From: Deltaproteobacteria bacterium UBA2385
GTDB lineage: Bacteria > Myxococcota_A > UBA796 > UBA2385
Assembly: GCA_002343455.1 (NCBI GenBank)
Contig: DDSR01000156.1
Coordinates: forward strand, 3,495 to 14,162
Direction: 5' to 3'
Length of the DNA stretch: 10,668 nt
The notes beneath the pieces were generated by a model. The model searched no databases and had not been told where the DNA came from. It worked only from the letters and a program-made list of their open reading frames with translations. Below, piece after piece: positions 5,343-10,668 of this stretch (positions are counted from its first letter, which is position 1; the number at the start of each line of letters is the position of its first letter). The translations under genes and the position numbers were made by a program.

Positions 5343-5858
5343 ATGGAGCCGCAGGAGCAGCTGGAAGCGCAGGGCGGCGCCGGGTGCGGCCTCGCGGCCT
5401 ACGGCATGCTGCTGCTGCTGCTCTTCTCCCTCGGCCTGGTCGGCATCGCCATGTCGACCTGGAACATGCTGAGCACCGCCGGCTCGACCAGCCCCTTCGA
5501 GCTGCTCTCGGGCAGCGAGGTCCAGGAGTGGCGCCTGCTGCCGATGCGCGAGGCCGGCCTGCTGGCCCCTGGCGAGCTGCCGGCCGCCTGGCACGACGAG
5601 AGCGCCGACATGAGCGGCAGCACGGCCTGCGCCCTGACGGCGAGCGAGGTGCTGCGGGTCGAGGAGGGCGTGGGGAAGCGGCTGGCCTTCGACCAGATCG
5701 CCAAGGTCGAGCTGCTGCGTGGCGCGGCGGGCGAGGTGGTCGTGATGGAGGCCCGCCAGGGCGAGGGCGTCGGCTGCCGCTTCCGCCCCGACGAGGGTGG
5801 CAACCGCTTCCTGCGGCAGATCCAGGTGGAGCTGCTGCGGGTGGAGCGAGGAGGCTGA
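5343..5858 (+). CDS. Single-span membrane protein with possible PH-like domain
   Basis: The product has 171 residues: a short N-terminal tail with two Gly/Ala-rich turns, one hydrophobic span (about 19-38, GMLLLLLFSLGLVGIAM), a linker, then a soluble domain from about 55. The end (95-168: ACALTASEVLRVEE, LAFDQIAKVELLRG, EVVVMEARQGEGVGCRFRP, then helix NRFLRQIQVELLRV) follows the strand pattern and final helix of bacterial PH-type domains, a fold-level guess only. The start is firm: GGGAGGTG lies just ahead of the ATG. An upstream extension of the frame would run antisense through the minus-strand gene and lacks such a site. The next gene follows after two bases, so they form an operon. Confidence 0.7.
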   Translation: MEPQEQLEAQGGAGCGLAAYGMLLLLLFSLGLVGIAMSTWNMLSTAGSTSPFELLSGSEVQEWRLLPMREAGLLAPGELPAAWHDESADMSGSTACALTASEVLRVEEGVGKRLAFDQIAKVELLRGAAGEVVVMEARQGEGVGCRFRPDEGGNRFLRQIQVELLRVERGG

Positions 5859-5860
5859 AG

Positions 5861-6172
5861 ATGCCCTGGTACCTGCTCACCCGGATGGACGCCTCGCTGG
5901 TCACGGTCGACCTCGACAACGACGACCAGGTCGTGCTCGTCTTCGACGACTACGAGGAGGCGGTGCTCGTCGGCACCGTCGTCGATGGCGAGTCTCCGGT
6001 CGACCCGGTCGGGGTCGCCACCTTCGGCGACCCCGAGCAGCTCGACGGCGAGGTGATCCGCAGCGCCCTGGTCGACTACGCCGCGCTCCGCCCCGATCTG
6101 CGCCGGCTCAAGCCGCTGCTGCCCGGCGATGATCTGCACGCACACCTCGTGCGCCTGATCCTGAGGCGCTGA
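5861..6172 (+). CDS. Unrecognised small acidic protein, 103 residues
   Basis: The product is cytoplasmic by appearance: no signal peptide and no membrane span. It opens MPWYLLTRMDASLVTVDLDND and is rich in Asp and Glu through about residue 70, then turns basic at its end (RPDLRRLKPLL, VRLILRR). The start ATG is preceded by GAGGAGG with good spacing, and it begins two bases after the stop of the membrane protein gene, so the two are very likely co-transcribed. No family is recognised. The strong ribosome binding site and the codon bias support it being real. Confidence 0.68.
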   Translation: MPWYLLTRMDASLVTVDLDNDDQVVLVFDDYEEAVLVGTVVDGESPVDPVGVATFGDPEQLDGEVIRSALVDYAALRPDLRRLKPLLPGDDLHAHLVRLILRR

Positions 6173-6186
6173 AATTCGCTGACAGA

Positions 6187-6195
6187 TGCTAGAAT
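6187..6195 (+). promoter_or_regulatory. Candidate extended -10 promoter for the desaturase gene
   Basis: TGCTAGAAT contains the TGn extension and a -10 hexamer TAGAAT, one base from consensus, in one of the few AT-richer patches of this region (6171-6200). No good -35 is seen, which extended -10 promoters tolerate. Transcription would start near 6202, giving a very short leader before the ATG at 6211. Confidence 0.4.
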
Positions 6196-6210
6196 GCGAT
6201 AGGCGGGCGG

Positions 6211-7299
6211 ATGCACGCCGCCGCCCTGCCCGTCCTCACCGATCCCCGTCAGCCGGCGACGCCGACGCTGCTCGATCGCCTCTCCGACCGGGTCTTCCTG
6301 CCGCTGATCGCCGATCCGCGGGACGTGATCTTCACCCGGCTGCTGACCCGCCTGCTGCTGCAGGTCGTGCCGATGGCGGTCGGCCTCTTCTTCCTGCCGG
6401 CCTGGGCGGTCGGGCTGCTGGCCTTCCCCTACCTCGCCTTCGTCTTCGCCCGCTTCGGGGGCCCGGTCATGCTGGGGCTGCACGCGGTCACGCACCGGCC
6501 CCTCTTCCGCAAGCCGCTGCGCCCGCTCGACCGGGTGCTGACCCACCTGCTGCCGCCCCTGTGGGGCATGACCCCCTTCGCCTACCGCGCCCACCACGTC
6601 TACATGCACCACTCCGAGGGCAACGGGCACGACGACCTCTCCAGCACGGCCGCCTACGAGCGCGACAACCCCTGGCACTTCGCGCACTACTGGGCCCGGT
6701 TCACCTTCTTCGGCTACCTGCACCTCAGCTCCTGGCTCTGGCGGCGGGGCCGCAAGGACGCCGTGCTCCGGATGGTCTTGGGCGAGACGGTCGTATACGG
6801 GCTCTACGGCCTGCTGCTCTGGGTCAACCCGGCCGCCGCGCTGGTCGTCCTGGTCCTGCCCTACCTGATGCTGCGCTTCTTCATGATGGCTGGCAACTGG
6901 ACCGAGCACGCCTTCGTCGACGCCTCCGACCCGGCCAACGACTTCCGCAACAGCACCTGCCTGCTGAACACCCGCTACAACCACCGCTGCTACAACGCCG
7001 GCTACCACCTGATCCACCACCGCCTGCCGGGCCTGCACTGGGCCGACACGCCGGCCCACTTCGAGCGCCTGCTGCCGCACCTGGTCGAGCAGGACTCGAT
7101 CGTCTTCGATGGGGTGGTCAACAACCAGCAGATCTTCTGGAAGCTGATGGCCAAGGACTACGACTTCCTGGCCGAGCACCTCGTCGACATCGGCGGGCGG
7201 CGCCCCAGCAAGGAGGAGAAGATCGCCTTCCTCAAGTCGCGCACCCGCGGCACCAACGGCAGCTTCAAGGGGATGGTCGAGCGGCGAGAGGCGGCCTGA
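6211..7299 (+). CDS. Fatty acid desaturase family membrane protein
   Basis: The 362-residue product has the three histidine clusters of the membrane di-iron desaturase/hydroxylase family: HAVTH (91-95), HHVYMHH (128-134) and HLIHH (266-270), plus a further histidine in NWTEHAF (233). These bind two irons used with O2 to desaturate or hydroxylate acyl or similar hydrophobic substrates at the membrane. Hydrophobic spans occur around 47-80, 190-205 and 208-228, in the usual arrangement around the boxes. The substrate cannot be told from sequence. The start ATG is preceded by GGCGGGCGG, a mediocre ribosome site. An in-frame upstream start is not favoured, because the putative promoter lies there. 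The 3' end overlaps the convergent HTTM gene by 35 bases. Confidence 0.88.
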   Translation: MHAAALPVLTDPRQPATPTLLDRLSDRVFLPLIADPRDVIFTRLLTRLLLQVVPMAVGLFFLPAWAVGLLAFPYLAFVFARFGGPVMLGLHAVTHRPLFRKPLRPLDRVLTHLLPPLWGMTPFAYRAHHVYMHHSEGNGHDDLSSTAAYERDNPWHFAHYWARFTFFGYLHLSSWLWRRGRKDAVLRMVLGETVVYGLYGLLLWVNPAAALVVLVLPYLMLRFFMMAGNWTEHAFVDASDPANDFRNSTCLLNTRYNHRCYNAGYHLIHHRLPGLHWADTPAHFERLLPHLVEQDSIVFDGVVNNQQIFWKLMAKDYDFLAEHLVDIGGRRPSKEEKIAFLKSRTRGTNGSFKGMVERREAA

Positions 7300-8215
7300 G
7301 CCTCTCCCAGAAGGATGGCGCCACCGCCGCCGGGTACAGGGCCAGCACCGCGAAGGGGAAGATCCCCAGGTTCAGGCCCAGGTGGGTGCCGAGGTGGAAG
7401 AGGGCGCCGAGCCCCAGGTACAGCTCAAGCACCCGGGCGCGGTTGAAGGCGGCGCGCAGGCGGCCGGGGCGCTCGGCGGTCTGGCGGTACCAGAAGGCCA
7501 GCAGGATCAGCGGGGCGCCCCACTCCCAGAGCCAGGTGATGGCCGTGGCGGCCTGGGTCAGCGGGAAGAGGCGGTCCAGCCAGGGCCAGTCGCCGCGGGC
7601 GTAGGCCGGGTCGCGCAGGGCCACCCACAGGGCGCTCCAGTCCGGCGGCAGCCAGGAGCTGGCCAGCTTCAGCATCCCCGCCCCGCTGTAGAGCAGGGTG
7701 AGCTGCACGACCAGCAGGCTGCGGGCCCAGGCGGGGGCGGGTCTGCCGTCGCCCCAGGGGCTGCCCGTGCGGCGCCAGGCATCCAGCGAGAGGGCCTGGC
7801 CGCAGGGGCTCAGGCTCAGCAGCAGGACCGCGTTGCGCAGCAGCATGTCCACGCCGCGGTCGGCGGGGGGCACCATCAGGGCGAGCTGGGCCAGCAGCAG
7901 CACCAGCAGCAGGCCGGAGAGGCGGGTGAACAGACCGACCGTGAAGGCGAGGGCGAGGCCCAGCGCGAGCCCGAAGGCGAGGCGGGCGGTGGCCGCGGTC
8001 GCAGGCAGCCAGCGGTAGAGCTCGGGCACCGGGTCGCGGTTGAGGATGACGGAGATCCCGCCGGCCTCGCGGGGGGCGAACAGCGGCAGCACCAGCCCGT
8101 TTCCGGCCAGCACCAGCAGATCGAAGAGGATCACCAGGCCGATCAGCAGCCGCACCAGGGCCAGCGAGGTCGGGGCCTCGGTCCGCGCCCAGTACGCGAC
8201 CCAGCCGCGGATCAT
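7265..8215 (-). CDS. HTTM-domain (vitamin K-dependent carboxylase-like) integral membrane protein
   Basis: The 316-residue product is built of hydrophobic spans (about 17-37, 77-94, 98-115, 124-136, 165-184, 222-242, 263-285, 285-301) and has the sequence style of the HTTM family. This shows in ALVRLLIGLVILFDLL near the N-terminus, DMLLRNAVLLLSLSPCGQALSLD, LLYSGAGMLKLASSWLPPDWSALWVAL, and FHLGTHLGLNLGIFPFAVLALYP near the C-terminus. HTTM proteins are related to vitamin K-dependent gamma-glutamyl carboxylase, but most bacterial members have no known substrate. Its ATG overlaps the stop of the upstream gene by four bases (ATGA), making it the last gene of a four-gene minus-strand operon. The last eleven codons are antisense to the end of the desaturase gene. 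Confidence 0.85.
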   Translation of the reverse strand: MIRGWVAYWARTEAPTSLALVRLLIGLVILFDLLVLAGNGLVLPLFAPREAGGISVILNRDPVPELYRWLPATAATARLAFGLALGLALAFTVGLFTRLSGLLLVLLLAQLALMVPPADRGVDMLLRNAVLLLSLSPCGQALSLDAWRRTGSPWGDGRPAPAWARSLLVVQLTLLYSGAGMLKLASSWLPPDWSALWVALRDPAYARGDWPWLDRLFPLTQAATAITWLWEWGAPLILLAFWYRQTAERPGRLRAAFNRARVLELYLGLGALFHLGTHLGLNLGIFPFAVLALYPAAVAPSFWERLRPPLAARPSP

Positions 8216-8910
8216 GGCGCCTCGCGCAGGGCCAGCAGCGCGGCCACGTCCGCCCGCGCGCGGGTGCGTACATGGCGGCGCTTGTCGGGCACCGGCGCCT
8301 TGTCGGAGCCCGGCCGCAGGTTCGTCACCAGGTCCAGCCGGATCTCCACCGCCTCGAGCTCCGGCTCGCGGGCCAGCAGCTCGACCGCCACCCAGTCGCA
8401 GAAGGGGTTGTAGAAGCCACCCGGCTTGGGGCGGTCGCCGTTGTCGTCGTACAGCCCGCGGATCCGCCGGTACTCCAGCAGTGAGACCAGCCAGGGATCG
8501 CCTCGCCCGGGGGCCCGGTAGCGCTCCTCCCAGCCCCCTCCCTCGACCCTCGACGAGACCACCAGCCGGCCCGCGTAGGGGTCCGGGTAGGCGAAGAGCC
8601 CCCAGGACTGCCCCGTCCCGGTGCGCTTCAGCAGCGGCTGGAAGGGCCCGTACAGCCAGCGCTGCGCCGCCCCCGAGGCCCGCCCCACCGCCAACACGTC
8701 CTGCGCCAGCTCCTCCACCGTCGTCGGCCGCCCCAGCCGGGTCAGCAGCGCCGCCCCCTGGGCGAGGTTGTCCTGAGCCACCCCGTACGCCAGGTCCGAG
8801 CGCCCCACATCCGGCCAGGGCAGGATCTTGCTCCCATGCACCAGCAGCACCAGCGCGATCAGCCCCGCCCTCAGCGTGTCCCAAAGGGGTCTGGTCGTTT
8901 CAATTCCCAT
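8212..8910 (-). CDS. Unrecognised N-terminally anchored protein paired with the HTTM protein
   Basis: The product has 232 residues. A single hydrophobic segment (about 13-26, LRAGLIALVLLVHG) follows a short N-terminus with a few charges and probably anchors it in the inner membrane or serves as an uncleaved signal. The rest is soluble, with a Trp/Tyr/Pro-rich middle (WLYGPFQPLLKRTGTGQSWGLFAYPDPY, about 85-112) and a later block YNPFCDWVAVELLAREPE (167-184) before a basic tail. I recognise no family. The start is supported by GGGGAGAGA just before the ATG. It begins nine bases after the TPR gene ends and overlaps the HTTM start by four bases. Tight coupling suggests it works with the HTTM protein, perhaps as an extracytoplasmic partner (inference). 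Confidence 0.75.
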   Translation of the reverse strand: MGIETTRPLWDTLRAGLIALVLLVHGSKILPWPDVGRSDLAYGVAQDNLAQGAALLTRLGRPTTVEELAQDVLAVGRASGAAQRWLYGPFQPLLKRTGTGQSWGLFAYPDPYAGRLVVSSRVEGGGWEERYRAPGRGDPWLVSLLEYRRIRGLYDDNGDRPKPGGFYNPFCDWVAVELLAREPELEAVEIRLDLVTNLRPGSDKAPVPDKRRHVRTRARADVAALLALREAP

Positions 8911-8919
8911 TCTCTCCCC

Positions 8920-9879
8920 TCAGGGCGCCGCCGCCGCCGCCGCCTGCCGCCTCTCCAGCAGCTCCTGCGCCACCTGCCCCTGCCACTGCACCCGCGCCGC
9001 CAGCACCACGCCCTCGTCGTACAGCCGCCAGGCCCGCACCCGCACGACGTCCGAGGACTGCACCAGCTCCTCGCGGAAGATGCGGAGCTGCTCGGCGCTG
9101 AGGCCCGGCGGATCGGCCGAGGCCAGCAGGTCGTCGTACAGCTGCATGAAGGCGTCCCCCAGCGCCATCAGGCCGTTGAGCGCGTACTCGGGCTCCCCGA
9201 GGCGGGCGATCTGCGTCACCTCCGCCATCGCCGCCTCCAGCCGCGCGACCCGCTCCACCAGCCGCTTGCGGGCCCGCTTGTCGTTGACGATCTCGACCCG
9301 CGCGGCCTGCCGCAGCTCCTCCTCCGCCAGCGCCATCCGCGCCCTCGCCCTCGCCCAGGAGAGCGCCTCCTGGCCCTCCAGCGCCGCCAGCGCCTGCTCG
9401 ATGCGCTTGCCCCCGCGCCGCTTGCCCGCCTGCAGCTCCGCCGAGCCCCGCACCAGGGCCATCGCCAGCCGGTCGGCCTCGTCGAAGTCCTCGCTGCGCT
9501 CGAGCTGCTTCACCTGCCGCGCGGCGTCCTTGGCCAGGCCCAGGTCCTCCAGCACCACCGCCCGCCGGAAGCGGGCGTCCTTCACCAGCGGGTCCGAGGG
9601 CCAGCCGGCGATGACCGCCTCGTAGCCCTGCAGGGCCTCCAGGTACCTCTCCTCGATCTCGTCGTTCACCGCGAGGTGGTAGGTCGCCAGCGCCGGCAGC
9701 TCGTCGCGCTCCAGCAGGGCCTCGAAGCGTTGCCGGGATCCTTGCCGGTCGCCCAGCAGGCGCCGCTCGATGCCCTGGTGCAGCAGCTCCTGGGGCGGGA
9801 GGACGGACCAGGACTGCTCCAGGGTCTCGGCCCGGGCGGTCGGCAGGGTCAACAGCAGGGTCAGCAGCAGGGCGAGCAT
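8920..9879 (-). CDS. Exported TPR-like helical repeat protein
   Basis: The product has 319 residues. The N-terminus MLALLLTLLLTLPTARA-ETLEQ is a clear signal peptide with an AxA-type cleavage site near residue 17, so the protein is exported to the periplasm. The mature part is entirely helical by composition, with TPR-like pairs (for example LLHQGIERRLLGDRQGSRQRFEALL, YLEALQGYEAVIAGWP, ARFRRAVVLEDLGLAKDAARQV), a charged helical stretch around 175-220, and a C-terminal helical region rich in Leu, Arg and Gln. It ends in six alanines encoded by a GCC repeat on the plus strand (8927-8944). Such proteins usually act as scaffolds in envelope complexes; the partner is unknown. ATG at 9879 is chosen because GGAG sits five bases upstream. 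A GTG two codons earlier would overlap the preceding stop but lacks a spaced ribosome site. Confidence 0.8.
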   Translation of the reverse strand: MLALLLTLLLTLPTARAETLEQSWSVLPPQELLHQGIERRLLGDRQGSRQRFEALLERDELPALATYHLAVNDEIEERYLEALQGYEAVIAGWPSDPLVKDARFRRAVVLEDLGLAKDAARQVKQLERSEDFDEADRLAMALVRGSAELQAGKRRGGKRIEQALAALEGQEALSWARARARMALAEEELRQAARVEIVNDKRARKRLVERVARLEAAMAEVTQIARLGEPEYALNGLMALGDAFMQLYDDLLASADPPGLSAEQLRIFREELVQSSDVVRVRAWRLYDEGVVLAARVQWQGQVAQELLERRQAAAAAAP

Positions 9880-9881
9880 CT

Positions 9882-10668
9882 TCACTCCGGTTTCGAGGAG
9901 CCGACATCGGAGGGGGCGAGCGGTTCCGGGCTTAGCGCGCTCCAGGCCAGCCAGAAGGCCATCGCGCGCGCCACCAGCAGATCACCGAAGAGGTCCTGGG
10001 TCAAGGCGCCGACCAGCAGGCCCGCCAGCGCTGCCCGTCCGGCCCGGTCCGCCGCGGTCCACAGGCGCGAGAGCAGCCAGGCCAGCGCCAGCAGCCCCCC
10101 GAAGCCAGCGCGCAGGGCGAGCTGGAGGTAGCCGTCGTGGGCGTGCAGCGGGAAGTGGAAGTCGGGGTCGAGGCGGGCCTGGACCAGGGCCAGCAGCGGT
10201 CGGAAGTTGCCGCCGGTGCCGAAGGGGTGCTGCAGGGCAAGCTCGGCCCCGCTGCGCCAGAGCATCGCGCGGGTCTGTAGCTCCTCGTTGCCGATCGCCT
10301 CTCCGACGCCGATCACGGCCAGCGCGGCGGCGGCCCCCAGGGTCAGGGCGAGGCCGGGCGGGAGCAGGCGGGCGCCGAGCAGCACGATCGCCGCCGAGAG
10401 CAGCGGCCCCTGGCCTCCGCTGGCGAGCACCCCGGCCAGCAGGGCGAGGGCGTGGCCCGTTCGCCGCCGGTGCAGCGCCACCGCCAGCGGGGGGAGGAGG
10501 CCGTAGCCCAGGCTGAGGTGGTGCCCGGTGAGGCCCACCGGCGGCAGGTCGAGCAGGCGCTGACCGACGGCGAAGAGGGCGATGCCGGCGGCGACCGCGA
10601 GGCCGGCGCGCTCGACGAGGGCTGGGCGGGCGGAGGCCAGCGCCGGCACCAGCAGCAGCGGCGCCAGC
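9882..10668 (-). CDS. O-antigen ligase/polymerase-type membrane protein, N-terminus beyond window edge
   Basis: About 261 residues are visible and the frame stays open to the window end; family members are usually about 400 residues or more, so the N-terminal half is missing. The visible part has several hydrophobic spans. It also has the Wzy/WaaL-type signature: RAMLWRSGAELALQHPFGTGGNF, then a hydrophilic loop with PLHAHDGYLQLALRAGFGGLLAL, where the HAHD motif stands for the family's conserved H-x-H-(N/D). These enzymes join or polymerise lipid-linked glycans on the periplasmic side of the inner membrane. Ligase versus polymerase cannot be decided. It is the first visible gene of the minus-strand operon and ends two bases before the TPR gene start. 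An internal GTG at 10649 is not the likely start. Confidence 0.83.
   Translation of the reverse strand, partial: LAPLLLVPALASARPALVERAGLAVAAGIALFAVGQRLLDLPPVGLTGHHLSLGYGLLPPLAVALHRRRTGHALALLAGVLASGGQGPLLSAAIVLLGARLLPPGLALTLGAAAALAVIGVGEAIGNEELQTRAMLWRSGAELALQHPFGTGGNFRPLLALVQARLDPDFHFPLHAHDGYLQLALRAGFGGLLALAWLLSRLWTAADRAGRAALAGLLVGALTQDLFGDLLVARAMAFWLAWSALSPEPLAPSDVGSSKPE
9885..9888 (-). promoter_or_regulatory. Ribosome binding site deciding the TPR gene start
   Basis: GGAG on the minus strand, five bases ahead of the ATG at 9879. It overlaps the alternative GTG start (9885-9883), which would leave that start with no usable site. It also overlaps the end of the upstream reading frame, so translation of the two genes is probably coupled. 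Confidence 0.6.

Noticed and set aside
4780..5919. Minus-strand frame continuing the HAD phosphatase frame far upstream as a 596-residue protein
   Set aside because: The upstream part is Arg/Pro-rich shadow sequence over real genes. The HAD motif I begins right after the ATG at 4779, which overlaps the preceding stop in the usual operon manner.
6076..7179. Minus-strand frame of 367 residues inside the desaturase gene
   Set aside because: It is a Gln/Val/Gly-rich antisense shadow without motifs; the plus-strand desaturase has all histidine boxes.
7382..8413. Plus-strand frame of 343 residues over the HTTM gene
   Set aside because: It is an antisense shadow rich in Gln, Gly and Ala; the minus-strand frame has membrane spans and HTTM motifs.

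Overview
The window is very G+C-rich DNA with almost every codon ending in G or C, densely packed genes, short overlaps of the ATGA type, and long runs of co-directional genes. The gene content (RarA fused to a methyltransferase-like domain, an exported TPR protein, an HTTM-domain membrane protein, an O-antigen ligase-type protein, a fatty acid desaturase) fits a high-GC Gram-negative bacterium, plausibly a myxobacterium-like or other deltaproteobacterial lineage. That placement is an inference from style and content; no marker gene settles it.

Layout. Bases 1-1743 hold the 3' part of rarA, whose product continues into a roughly 250-residue extension. Bases 1744-2246 have no gene but are full of inverted repeats and remnants of a palindromic repeat. 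An N-formylglutamate amidohydrolase-like gene follows on the minus strand (2247-3128), divergent from a REP-associated tyrosine transposase (RAYT, 3207-4115). The transposase gene sits between two perfect 27-bp palindromes (3149-3175 and 4107-4133). A third, near-perfect copy lies at the end of rarA (1735-1761), and two partial copies lie at 2021-2030 and 2246-2260. Convergent to the transposase is a two-gene minus-strand operon: an unrecognised 176-residue protein and a HAD-IB phosphatase (4129-5306). Next come a plus-strand pair of unrecognised small proteins (5343-6172) and a desaturase (6211-7299). A minus-strand operon of four envelope-type genes fills the rest: O-antigen ligase-like, exported TPR protein, anchored unknown, HTTM protein (10668 down to 7265).

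The main observation is the REP/RAYT system between 1735 and 4133. The palindrome arm ACTAGCTAGTGCC carries stop codons in all frames, and four different genes (rarA, the amidohydrolase, the RAYT, the HAD phosphatase) take their stop codon from a copy of it. All four stops are TAG. The other eight genes in the window all end in TGA. Together with a stem more than 50 nt long between two REP remnants and a second stem bounded by a third, this looks like a REP family that settles at gene ends and builds mosaic structured spacers. RAYT/REP systems are known, but this palindrome and its association with stop codons are, to my knowledge, worth describing.
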